Of a stretch of DNA of 64,000 nt, positions 11,001 through 20,860 are shown in pieces. Position 1 is the first letter of the stretch, and each line of letters opens with the position of its first letter. The notes below the pieces were generated by a model. The model was not told where the DNA came from and did not search any database. It saw nothing but the letters and a program-made list of their open reading frames with translations. Origin of the DNA: Hydractinia symbiolongicarpus (lineage: Eukaryota > Cnidaria > Hydrozoa > Anthoathecata > Hydractiniidae); NCBI RefSeq assembly GCF_029227915.1, contig NC_079879.1, positions 3,162,001 to 3,226,000 of the forward strand. Reading direction: 5' to 3'. The translations under genes were made by a program, and so were the position numbers.

Positions 11001-14000
11001 ATCAGTCCTAATGTTACCGCTTGTGCTACCGATAGCACAATCCGCCAAAAATGGGTCATCTTCGAATACTCCCAAGTAGGAGAGCGCAAGCAGAAAGCAC
11101 GACGATAAGAAAACTTTTCCTAAAGTATCCCCACGAGAAGCAGAATATGAAGTTCATAAACGAGGAAACGAACATAATCAGTGATTGGGAGAAGATTAAG
11201 ACACAACTCAAAAAATCAAAGCATGCCCGTTTCTATGTGAGTACAAAGTAAAGATAACCTCTTCTCTGGACTGAGGTTTTTATGGCGGGTATTTAACGAT
11301 GTTCACAAATGTGCTTGTCACTGCAGCAGATGTAACCTACTTCTATCTCTCTGCACTTCATTGGTTTTAGCATGAAAAAATGGGTTAACATATGTTAGCC
11401 AAATAAAAGCAAAACAGACGCACAAGGTAATGATAACTTGTTTAAGATAAATAAGTTTTGAGAGTATAAATAACGGAACATACTTTGTTCAAGAATTTTC
11501 CTTTCTTCTGAGCATATCCTCCCCATAAGATGAACACAACATTATTTAAATTATCGTTGATGTACTTTACTGTGGCATCGGTAAATTTCTCCCAACCCTA
11601 AAATTACATAGTTGATCCAAACACATTTAAAAAGTTCTTGTTAAATTTCTTCAAATAATAGCATTACATTGGAATATTTTGAATTTTTAGTTTTTTTTAC
11701 TATCAACAATTTTATGCTGACAATGCTCAAAATCTTATAACATTGACATAAAAATTTGTGGTACTACTTCCATCGTGATAATCATCATTGAAAAGAATTA
11801 AAACTGAAAAGAGGTATTCGTGTGCAAATCTACTTGTTTTTATTTTTATTCATAATAACTCAGTTAAGGTTTCAACTGAGAGATTGCTTAACTTCAAAAT
11901 TTTCGACAATACAGTGCTTCCCAAATAACATGAAAATTAATCATTTCCCTAAACTACGATGAAGTGCTACGATCCCGTTCATGTAGATACATTTTTCACG
12001 ACAACCTAGAACTCAGGAGTTATGGGGGTCCAACTGTAAGGCTGTTTTTGCACAACTTTCTAACTCGGCCTTTAAGGGTTAAAAAACCATCATAATGCAG
12101 GCTAATATTCGTTTAAATTAAAATTCCTTAAAAATATATTCTTATAAATAAAAAACGCATAATATTTTTGAAATATTTTTCTGTCAACCAACCTTATCTT
12201 TGTGAGAATTCGGCTTACTTGCTTCAACGGTTAAACATGCATTCAGTAGCAACACACCTATATAAAATGGTGTCAATGTAATAAACTGCATAAGAGAAAA
12301 CACGTGATTTACAACTGATTTAACTGAAGAGGGTTATATCAGTACATGTTCTGTACGTATTCTCTTATGAGTTGACAATTACATGATTTTTCATTGCATT
12401 TTTGTAAACTGCCATAGAAGATTAAGTGTTAAATTAGTTATGCAGTGCCCAATAATTTTTTAAATTTGTGCTAAGTACATGAAATAAAGTGCTCTTTTAT
12501 ATATACTGACTGGAGAATTAATTGTTGTTTAACATTATAAAAAAGTGAATCAAAAAGTTGTACCTTGTTTTGCCCAACCAACTAGATGTCCATGATCTGG
12601 CTTTTTAAATCCTGGAATGTCGCTTGCTAATTCTTTATACATGTTGACAAGACTAAAGAACAGGAGAAGTTAGGCATGCAAATTTTTATAAACAAAGATT
12701 CCAGAAAGATACAATGCAATGTAAAAATAGAAGAAAAAAAGAAACCTTCACAAGTGATTTTTTTTCAAATCCTGAAATGTAGTATAACTGTGAAAATCGA
12801 ATAAATCCTGCAGAAAATTTATCAAAGACAATTTGAAAGTAAGATTTGTATAAAAGACCAAGACTTCAGGCCAAGGAAAGATCATTTTCTGTGTTGCATG
12901 ACTGCATGCACAAGTTTTTTATCTTGTTTGTTAATTTTACACAGAAAACAATGCAATTTCGCTAATTTTCATTATTTTTCATTTCACTATTAAAAAATAG
13001 TTCCTTGTTTGTCAATTCGACCATAAACCATAAATTTGTCAATATTTTTTATTTGAATAGACCCATTTTCATATCCGTTGTTGTTCCGCTATTGATACAA
13101 ATTTCGTTTTTGACCTAAGAAAAATTCACGTTGTCTTCTTTAGTTTGACAGGACAAGCATTTTTGGACAAAATTATATATATGCCAATAACATCACCAAT
13201 TCTGATAACCTTGAAATTCCACATTTGTTTGGAAGAAGACAACTAATCATATCATCATAATTCATAGCTATAGCTATAGTATACCTAGCTCATTTAACAC
13301 CAAGAATAATAAGCAAACTATAAAAAAATATGTCTGTCAGATACATACTATTACTCCATATTATTGCCAATTGTTAAAAATTTTGTACATGATGCAAGTA
13401 AACAAACCATATCTGCATTAGTGTGGTGCATACTCATAACTAATCTCTCTTTATGTTTTTCTGTATTTTGGTGTGTACATTTCGCAGAATGATAAATCGA
13501 TAAAGAAATCAGTCTATTGTTTGTTCTAAGGGCGGTTGCTACTCCCATAAAAATAATTTAAAACTGTGGCCTTTCGTTTTTAAAGTTTATAAAATGTAGG
13601 CACATTTGCATTTTTGAGCAGAAAACACACTGAACATGTTTCCAAGGCTACCATGCAAAATAGATAATTTAATAACTTTCCTTGGCTTAATCACCAACTA
13701 CTTTTCGTTTTCATGTTTCATAAATTTGAATCTTGAATACAAAGAAAACATAAATAAACCAACCTTGGTGGTGCAGGTACTCCAATTTGTACACTGAAGC
13801 ACAAACCTGAATTCATTATTATATAATTAAAAACATCTTATTGATATTATATAAAAAAACAATTTACTTAACTGTACTTACCATGTGCTTGATTTGGTCC
13901 ATGATACGGATCTTGTCCAAGAATAACAACTTTAAGGTCTTGTATGTCACAAAATCTTGTCCAACTATACACATGTTTTTCTGAAAGAAATACACTTAAG

Positions 14001-15336
14001 CCTCAGGTAAAATAGATTTACCGTACTTTCCGTTATATAACCCGCACCACAATATAACCCGCACCAAAGGTGAAGCTCGTAAAAATAAACTTATAACCCG
14101 CGGGTTATACACCGGAAAATACGGTAGCCTTAACCATGCCTATCAGAAATTAAGCTTTTTAAATATACATATATATTTATACTTATGCCAACTATTTTTT
14201 TCTTATTACCTTAAGTGGATAAATTTTACCAGGGATTTAATTTGGCAAACGGTAAATTATGTTAAATTTGGCAAGTATTTAATTTGGCGAATATTCAGTT
14301 ATCAAATTTTGGCAAATATTCAGTTATCAAAATTTCGGCGGGTATTTAACTTGGCGAATTTCGCCGAAATTCACTAAATTTGCCAAATTTAATCCTCGCC
14401 AAAATTTATCCACTTAAGGTAATTTAAACTATAAATTTAAGGGATAACTAAAATTTTTTAAATCTGATAAATAATGCATAAGGTGTACTGTTGAATTAAA
14501 TCTTTCCTTTAGTTCTTGTCAGGAATTCAAATCCGATGCCTCAAAGCTGGATAAGAATTAAGAAAACAAGTTAAAGTTTATATTTTTAGGAGGGTATTTA
14601 TTTTTCTAAGGTTATTTCAGATGGTAGTTAATTGAGCAAGAATGCAAAAGCTTTTTACCATAAATTTACAACATATTTAAAACTTTTAATAGAAACTTAT
14701 TTTTTTCTTTGATCAAAATTTTATAATTTAGTCTTATGATAAAACAATGACAATGTTTGTAATCTGATAGAACATTAAAATTCAAAAGTATATTATATAT
14801 ATAAATATAGTCCTTACCAGGGGGATATATAGTAGCTCTTTTTCTTTCTGCAATTAAAAAATCTTGAAGCTAAGTAAAATAAAAAAAATTTATAATTTTT
14901 CCTTATTTCATTTTGTAATGCTGTTCCAGTAATTATAATCACTTACCTTCTGAAAGTATGGCTTTGTAAATTCAGATTGTAAGGCTACTTTCCATGAATG
15001 TCCCATGTCAATTCCCTGTTGTGCATTATGTTCCAGTTTTTTTAAAGCTTCTTTCTTGTTTTCTTCTATTCTTTTCCTTTGATCCGGTGAAAGTGGTGGA
15101 GAAGTATCCAGGTTTGTCTTTGTCTTTTTAAAGGATGGGGTGTCATCGTTATTTTTATTATCACTACTTCGTTTTCCAGGTTTTGTAAAAAACGATGCAA
15201 TGTTCTTTTGTTTGTTATTTTGTTTTTTAGATTTAGGAGGCATCATGAACTTGTTTACAATTTGTGTTACTTTGTATCGATATGAACTCCTTGATTTCAA
15301 TAGAATTGTAAGCATCAGCAGTTCTTTGTTGCACAA
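5069..15336 (-). CDS. UNG: Uracil-DNA glycosylase (UNG), 8 exons
   Basis: The enzyme removes uracil from DNA as the first step of base excision repair. Coding exons on the minus strand are 15336-14947, 14869-14818, 13980-13882, 13806-13764, 12652-12564, 12257-12193, 11597-11484 and 5221-5069; all phases agree. Counting from the first Met (334 residues), the water-activating loop [10 protein letters not shown] is in exon 3 (Asp171) and the Leu-loop [13 protein letters not shown] in exon 8 (catalytic His294). A downstream start at residue 31 gives 304 residues, close to UNG2. It places a PCNA-binding box QKNIASFF near the N-terminus, a basic NLS-like stretch, and an RPA32-binding helix [16 protein letters not shown]. 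The upstream 30 residues are basic and could be a mitochondrial presequence, mirroring UNG1/UNG2. Two introns use GTTGGT donors. The last intron is very long and full of repeats. Confidence 0.95.
5876..5949. repeat. Hairpin with adjacent partial third copy
   Basis: The arms at 5876-5900 and 5906-5930 are 25 bases long with one mismatch and a 5-base loop. The right arm is followed at once by a further copy of its CTTTTGTGGCTAGCTTCAG part (5931-5949). It lies in the UNG intron. It could fold in RNA or be the scar of a fold-back insertion. Confidence 0.8.
7188..7660. mobile_element. Possible MITE with TTATAAGAAAC ends
   Basis: The left side has TTTTTTATAAGAAAC followed by AAGGCTCAAAATTTGA and TTAAGAAAC. 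The right side has the inverse arrangement, ending in GGTTTCTTATAAAAAA with TTTTAGCCTCAAAATCAG inside. The match is imperfect and patchy and no target duplication is clear. It lies in the UNG intron. Confidence 0.4.
8500..11330. other. Unidentified block with broken reading frames
   Basis: This block has several open stretches: plus 8718-9044, 9485-9718, 10884-11251; minus 8507-8797, 10008-10259. Its base texture is less AT-rich than the surrounding intron. None matches a family I know. The minus frame at 8507-8797 contains [12 protein letters not shown], and the plus strand near 11297 encodes the related [12 protein letters not shown], so a short inverted similarity bounds the block. It is most likely a decayed mobile or viral-like insertion inside the UNG intron. 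I cannot assign a function. Confidence 0.35.
14031..14125. mobile_element. Short MITE with TACCGTATTTTCC-type ends
   Basis: About 95 bases bounded by TACCGTACTTTCCG on the left and the inverse CGGAAAATACGGTA on the right. AACCCGC motifs are repeated inside (four in all). This TIR type is typical of tiny mariner-superfamily MITEs with a TA target. It lies in UNG intron 2 (13981-14817). Confidence 0.75.
14206..14423. mobile_element. MITE with TTACCTTAAGTGGATAAATT ends
   Basis: The outer arms TTACCTTAAGTGGATAAATT and its exact inverse enclose about 220 bases. TTTGGCAAA/TTTGGCGAA words are repeated in both directions inside, giving extended fold-back potential. It lies in UNG intron 2. No coding sequence. 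Confidence 0.8.
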
Positions 15337-15520
15337 GTATAAAATCTGTTTAAAGTAAGTGAAGTAAGATTCAAAAGATTTGAAAACTATATATGTGCAC
15401 AGCTTAGGCGAAACTGTTGAAATTAACTTTATATTTGATAATTTTGTTATTGTAGCTCTAAATATAATTTACCTAATATATGCATTGGATAAATTGGATT
15501 TAAATACTTCCTATTTTAAC
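15337..15520. promoter_or_regulatory. Short intergenic, probable two-way promoter
   Basis: Only about 185 bases separate the first possible UNG start codon (minus strand) from the ATG of a possible plus-strand first exon at 15521. A shared divergent promoter is the simplest reading. No distinct core element was identified, and it depends on the plus-strand exon being real. Confidence 0.35.
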
Positions 15521-15582
15521 ATGGCGCTGCAAGAAGATAGACCTGGGAAGCCCTTAAAAAATATTACCACTTATCTGTTCAG
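15521..15582 (+). CDS. Possible first coding exon, unknown gene
   Basis: An ATG opens MALQEDRPGKPLKNITTYLF, which ends at a plausible GTATTG donor in phase 2. The composition looks protein-like and the position back to back with UNG suits a housekeeping neighbour. A possible second exon after TTTCAG at about 16818 would continue RKLFADIKKTKFGHV, but I cannot confirm it. No family is recognised. Confidence 0.3.
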
Positions 15583-15599
15583 GTATTGTCATTGAATAA

Positions 15600-16290
15600 T
15601 ATAGACATGCCATTTTGTAAGGTTTTAGGTAGGCATGTGATGATAAAATTTAAATTTTCAAGAACAAAAGTAAGACCAAAATTCCTTTATCCCTTACACT
15701 GCCCAGCGGCTTGGTTTTGGCATGGGGAACATGCGAAGAGCAATTTCTAACAAAGTTTACGGCCTACTTGTGGGACAAACAATATTTAAAATAAATTAAA
15801 TTACGGAAAGTTGAAGCGTGGCTAATAACAAAATTTAATATTTCAATGCTAGGGATGGATCATGAAATTCCTCACTACAATCATATTCCCTTACTATCAA
15901 AGACTTTTTTATTTTTTTACTTATTGTTTTTTTTACTTTATTTCTTCGAAAGACCATTATATAATATATATAAAAGCTTGAATTATAAAATCAAAAAAGG
16001 CTACTGAACGGAACATATAAATATTTGACAGTTTCCTTTCACAAATGACGCAAATAACACAAATTTAAAGTTTTTTAAAAGAACACAAGACCTTACTCTC
16101 TCTAAAACACAATTCTGGAGATCAATTTTTCTTCTGTGTTGAATGTTATTCTAATCTATTTATATCTTTGCAATCACATTGGGCATATTGAAATGATTTG
16201 CTTCTGGTAATAGAGCAGTATGGCAGGTATCATTTTCAGGTGTTATTGACATGTATCTCACAAGTTAGTGCCCAGGACTTAATTGATAAA
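15600..16290. other. Nothing recognised
   Basis: AT-rich sequence; no supported exon or repeat boundary. Confidence 0.35.
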
Positions 16291-16423
16291 TCTATATTAA
16301 AATATACGTCTGTCTGTCTGTCACGCAAAGTGGTAGCTTAAATGCGCAAGTAGCGAGACGCACGCAATGCGGTATAAAAAAGGACAGTGGAACCCATGGA
16401 TTGTTCCACGGGTTAACGGCTAG
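16291..16423 (+). mobile_element. Tiny Helitron-like element
   Basis: This 133-base unit starts TCTATATTAAAATATACGTC and continues with (TCTG)n. It ends CTAG after a hairpin at 16391-16412 (AACCCATGGA, 2-base loop TT-G, TCCACGGGTT; one G-T type mismatch). Host bases are A on the left and T on the right. A 5' TC, a 3' subterminal hairpin, a terminal CTRR and an A/T target without duplication are the diagnostic Helitron signature. There is no coding capacity, so it is a non-autonomous copy. Confidence 0.75.
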
Positions 16424-16984
16424 TGCTGTTAAAAAACAGTAAAAAATGTAACAATTTAGTTTGAATGATATTCTTTCTTTTCTTTTTTATATTTCATACA
16501 ACAGGTGGCCACAAAAAATGTGAAAAAATACAATTAATAAGGCACATGAAACTTTGTCCTCCCCATTACTGCCACTCATTTTATTATGCACACTATGATT
16601 GGGAGATGAAAATGGATAATCAAATTATAAAAACATAAGAATCTTCCATACATCGTTGTTAAAGACGATCTGTAATAATTCATTATTTTGTTTTTTAATG
16701 CATTTTAACTATGCAGTTTTCTACGTACACTGAAAAAATTTTAAGTTAACGATAAGGGTTTCTTAAATCATTCTCTGACTTCATATTTAGCTTTTGTCGT
16801 AATTTCTATAATTTCAGAAAGCTATTCGCAGACATAAAGAAAACAAAATTTGGACATGTGATTAATTGCATGCCTAAACAAATCTGCCCGTGTGTGGAGG
16901 CGTGCACGCCTCTCACAAAATGGACTGTATAGATATTATTATGTCATGACCAAGTGAGTTTATTCTGGGCTGTGTTTCAAAAGC

Positions 16985-17335
16985 TCGGTAAAAGATGGCG
17001 CCATAGATTAGTGGTTATAGTTCTCGTACTCTGTGCAGGAGACTGGGGTTCGATTTATCTTGATGGCGATTCAACATGGGCGAGTGAATATTACCATAGC
17101 CCCGAGTTAATCCAAGCCATGTGAGGGAAATTGGGAAGATGGCAAACTGTGTAGGCCTACACAGTTTGCCATCTTCCCAATTTCCCTCACATGGCTTGGA
17201 TTAACTCGGGGCTATGGTAATGCTCATAATGAGCATTAAATACTCTAGGACCATGGCCCCTCCTGGAAATAATAGACAGGGTATATCGCTTGATATTTGT
17301 GAGGCTAGCCTCAAATATGCATATCTATCTATCTA
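16985..17335 (+). mobile_element. tRNA-derived SINE with fold-back body
   Basis: The head at about 16992-17060 resembles a tRNA gene: TAGATTAGTGGTTATAG fits the A box and GGGGTTCGATTTAT the B box. The tail at 17222-17335 (GAGCATTAAATACTCTAGGA, then ACAGGGTATATC, then (TATC)n) matches copies at 48660-48720 and, reversed, 56445-56583. The middle is replaced by the 132-bp palindrome at 17090-17221, whose left arm matches the normal body seen reversed at about 53330-53420. Confidence 0.75.
17090..17221. repeat. Perfect 132-bp palindrome
   Basis: The two 66-base arms are exact inverse copies meeting at GTAGG/CCTAC (centre 17155/17156) with no spacer. The match stops one base beyond each arm. It is formed from the SINE body and looks like a fold-back or template-switch inversion. 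Confidence 0.95.
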
Positions 17336-18137
17336 CGCTACCAATTGTCCTGTATGGGGCAAAAAATCTAACATTGCAACACAATAAACCGTTTGGCAAA
17401 AATGTACCCGCAAAAAAACCTAAGACTCAATAGAAGCACCAATCGCTCACCTTTCGTAAGAGAAAGAAAAGGGACTTTATACACACACGTCAGAAAAAAT
17501 CAAAATTGATGTAGAACTTTCAACAAACAGTGCGAACCAACTATCATGAATGAATATTTCATGACAGAGAAAATGGCATTTGCTTCACAGAATTTAAATC
17601 CTTCTACCTTAATAAACATCAAGGAAAACTCCCTCTACCACAAATAAGTGTGTGCTGTTGGGGATCAACACTCATCTATTCAGGCTGGTCACTAATACTT
17701 TTCAATTACCAAACTTTCTACCATTCAACCACTCTGCGAAAAAGTTAATCGCATGGTTGCACGTAACTTAACATCCTGCTTAGTATATTTCCATTTTCAA
17801 CGTATTGGCCAACATCCATCCCATCCTGACTGTCCATAAAATATACCGAACAGACCAACTCAACTTTGAAATGAGGTGACAAAAGAAAATGTTACAACAC
17901 TCAAACAATACCTCTTCATGAAATTTTTCGATATAACCATTATTAAAAAAAGGGACACAAAGCCAGCCCACATTCACATTGCTGAAAATGCAAAACTATT
18001 GTAAAATTTGCTGGACAGTTAATCTATAAAATCTAAATGCGTACATGCTATTTCCCCTAGATGATAAGTGTTACACTTTACCACTTACATAACTGAGTTA
18101 TCTCCATAAAGGTTTATAGCATTTTTTCCTGACTGAA
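17336..18137. other. Possible degraded LINE tail; otherwise nothing
   Basis: Plus-strand frames just after the SINE (about 17340-17790) show a faint LINE-end texture with many stops, but no motif good enough to call. Confidence 0.2.
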
Positions 18138-18368
18138 TTACACATCAGTTGTTTCTTGTCTACATTTATGTTTTTTTTTGGCATAAAAATTTGTTATTTC
18201 TTTCATTATTTTTGACCTAACAAGAAATCTTTTTCCTGCCCAAGGTGCTGTTTTCTTTTGCAGAGAGCTCAATGCTGAATGGTCAGACCTTAAGGGTTGT
18301 TGTGTAGCAAAAAAGGAAACTTGAACTTTATGTTTTGTGGCCTGAACCTGGAGGGATTCAATTGTATT
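18138..18368 (-). CDS. Possible terminal exon, unknown gene
   Basis: Read on the minus strand, a CCCTCCAG acceptor is followed by an open frame. Its internal part reads QKKTAPWAGKRFLVRSKIMK and it ends KHKCRQETTDV and a stop. It is basic and protein-like, but no upstream exon could be linked and no family is recognised. Confidence 0.25.
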   Translation of the reverse strand, partial: NTIESLQVQATKHKVQVSFFATQQPLRSDHSALSSLQKKTAPWAGKRFLVRSKIMKEITNFYAKKKHKCRQETTDV

Positions 18369-18744
18369 GAAACTTATCACACAAATTTTGTTTTAAAGTT
18401 TCAAAGTTTACGCTAGCCAGCTAGAATTTTCCTAAATAAAATTGCGAAGCTAAAAACACCATCTGAACCTACGTTTCTTATTGAGAACAACAGCAACTGT
18501 TCAGTGTACAAACTCAAGGTGCAGTAGTAACAGTAAACAATATTGCCGTCTGGATAAAATTTAGTTGGCTATATTTGTTAGAGTCGACCTTGTGGAGATG
18601 TAGCTAGCTAGCTAGGGATCTTTTTTTTCATGCTAACCCTCTCTCTCCATTTCTTTTTTGATACACGCATTGTAAACTGCTACATGATCTTTAGTGTTTA
18701 CCTTTAGTTAGAGTGCAAGAACCACATAATTTTGAGTAATTCTG

Positions 18745-19935
18745 TGACGTACGGAGTGTGTTTTCTATACGGAGTAATACTCCGTATAGCTGCTATACGG
18801 AGTTTGGTTTAGCTATACGGAGTTTGCCAACGAATGTTCTTAAAGTGGAAATATTGCAATATATGACTGTTTAAAACTATTTACGAAAAAAAATAAAAAA
18901 TAATCACCATAAAGAACAAGTTAAAAAGACAAGCACGTCATTTTTCCTACTTTTTATCCATGGTAAACATACATTGTAGTTATACGGAGTGTGGGAACAT
19001 TATTTTGATTGCAAAAAAAGGATTATGGCATAGCTATAGATTTTGAGATACCGAGAGTATGTTATCCAGAATTCGCTATGGGGAGTATGCAGAATTTACT
19101 ATCAGGAGTAGGCCATACGGAGTATACTATACGAAGTATGCCATACGGAGTATTCTATACGGAGTATGCCATACGGACTGTGACATGCTTCATATACGAA
19201 GTATGCTATACGGAGTGTGACGTGATTACTATACTGAGTGTGACAGGCTTAGTATATGGAATGTGAGATGCTTAGTATACGGAGTGTGCCACGCTAAGTA
19301 TGCGGAGTGTGACATGTTTGGTAGGAGCAGAATTCGATGTATTGTTAATGAGTTAAGGTTTACAAAGGCTGGTATAAAAGTACACAATTTTAAAGTTACA
19401 TAATAAAAAGTTTTTGATTGCATGGTTAGTTTTATTGCATATAGAAACATACAAAACAAAGTTGTAAAGCTTTGAATGAATATAATGAAAACCATAAAAA
19501 TAAACTTCATATACAAAACGCAAATAGTAAACTACATCATACAGTTTGACTGCCGGTAACTCGAACACCCGGTAACTCGAACTTTTATTAGATGGAACTG
19601 TTATCTGCGGTAATTGGTAATCTGCATGCTTGTCTCATACGTTTTTCTTCTTACACAAATTATTTGCTTGTTTTAGGCACAATTTTCTAAACTGGAATAG
19701 CTCAGAGTAAATTATTAATTTAGTAACTTAGTTTAGACTTCGACGCTCATGCTGCATTCGCTAATGTCTAGCCAAACCAGTCTCGGCATTATACTCTCAA
19801 AGCTGTCTGCGCCGCTCGCGGCTTTGAGATATTTAAATATTTCCGTCTATACGGAGTAAACATGTCGCTATACGAAGTTATACTTCGTATACGCATGCCT
19901 ATACGGAGCCGTACTCCGTATAGCTGCACACTCCG
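18745..19935. repeat. CTATACGGAGT motif clusters
   Basis: The 11-base word CTATACGGAGT and close variants occur dozens of times in three clusters (18750-18835, 19040-19320, 19850-19935), in both directions. Direct-inverse pairs form small palindromes such as TACTCCGTATA next to CTATACGGAG. In the middle cluster the words are spaced about 13-26 bases apart with TATGC or GTGTGAC between. The long open frame at 19009-19266 is a by-product of the periodicity. The outer clusters suggest the ends of one 1.2-kb element. Confidence 0.75.
19539..19582. repeat. Possible lone Tigger-type TIR
   Basis: CAGTTTGACTG is followed by CCGGTAACTCGAAC twice, a layout common at Tigger/pogo ends. No inverse partner is found nearby. 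Confidence 0.35.
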
Positions 19936-20033
19936 AATGGAACAATTCTGCACACTTTTACCCACTTTGGTTTTCTTCTGTTCTGTAAATTATAATTACA
20001 ATTTGTCAGTATCTACTCGAAACTCTTTCACTT

Positions 20034-20042
20034 GTGTGCCAG
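20034..20042. repeat. Left 9-bp target duplication of the MULE
   Basis: GTGTGCCAG here is repeated exactly at 26892-26900, immediately outside the right end of the MULE. The integrase element (20043-23463) now separates it from the MULE's left end. Confidence 0.9.
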
Positions 20043-20145
20043 GGTATGGAGTCATGTACTGGACAAAAGTCACGCTATAGAGTGTCGTGTTGCGTAGTAG
20101 AGTGTCGAGGTTCAATATAGATCCCAAGGTCGCGAGGCGTAGTAT

Positions 20146-20365
20146 AGGTGGACGCGAGGCGTAATAGTGAGACGCGTATGTAATAATAGAGAGACGCGAG
20201 GCGTAATAGAAGGACGCGAGGCGTAATAGAGAGACGCAAGGCGTAATAGAGAGACGCGAGGCGTAATAGAAGGACGCGAGGCGTAATAGAGAGACGCGAG
20301 GCGTAATAGAGAGACGCGAGGCGTAATAGAAGGACGCGAGGCGTAATAGAAATACGTGTAAAGTC
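20146..20365. repeat. 20-bp subterminal array, left
   Basis: Eight or more copies of a 20-base unit (GCGTAATAGARRGACGCGAG) in exact register lie between about 20194 and 20360, with looser copies outside. The open minus frame across it is only repeat translation. Binding of transposase to such arrays is known in some DNA transposons; here it is inference. Confidence 0.9.
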
Positions 20366-20860
20366 GGAGCGTAATAAGATGTGTGATGGGAGGATCCGTG
20401 TCAGAGAAAGAACTACGCTTACATACATCTTCACTTTTTTCTTGTCATGAATACTTTAAAAGGAAAAAATGAAAAAAAAAGATTCCATACTTGGTGTACA
20501 AGGGCTACTAGTTCATCATAACCTCTCGTGTATATTATATGCCTATTAGAGGGGAGTTATGATAAGCAGAATAACAACCTCGATCAGGGCATAATACAAC
20601 TTTTCGACGTTGGGACGGGGAAACAAAAAAGAGCGCGCTCTATAATTAGGCACGGGAAGAACTTATTAAATGACTACTGCTGTGGCTATTTTTTCGCGTG
20701 GTTAGAAGAACTGAAGGAGCTTTATTTTACCTAAGCATAATATCTAGTACGTATATAGTGAACAAAATGTTTGAATTTCTTCTTTGTAATGTATCTAATG
20801 TAACTAATGTCAAGTTAAGCAATTCAATCAAAAGTTCTGTGAGTGAACTAATAGTGGTGT

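Larger units (their letters stand above)
5222..11483 (-). other. Giant last intron of UNG
   Basis: This 6.26-kb intron separates FLNK (exon 7) from [15 protein letters not shown] (exon 8). It contains a hairpin at 5876, an inverted-repeat candidate at 7188-7660 and an unexplained ORF-bearing block at about 8500-11330. The rest is plain AT-rich sequence with no supported exon on either strand. Confidence 0.8.

Noticed and set aside
16992-17060. Possible functional tRNA gene (also 43990-44060, 27893-27960, 53420-53480)
   Set aside because: A/B boxes are recognisable but acceptor and anticodon stems do not pair properly, and each is followed by a SINE body.
19009-19266. 85-residue open frame on the plus strand
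   Set aside because: It runs through the CTATACGGAGT cluster and is explained by repeat periodicity.
19882-19904. TATACGAAGTTAT, identical to a 13-base loxP arm
   Set aside because: It is one variant of the local CTATACGGAGT word family overlapping its own inverse copy; there is no 8-base spacer and second arm as in loxP, so it is coincidence.
20075-20434. 119-residue minus-strand open frame with repeated peptide, and similar frames at 23135-23477
   Set aside because: These are translations of the 20-bp arrays in the transposon TIRs; period and codons follow the repeat, not a protein family.
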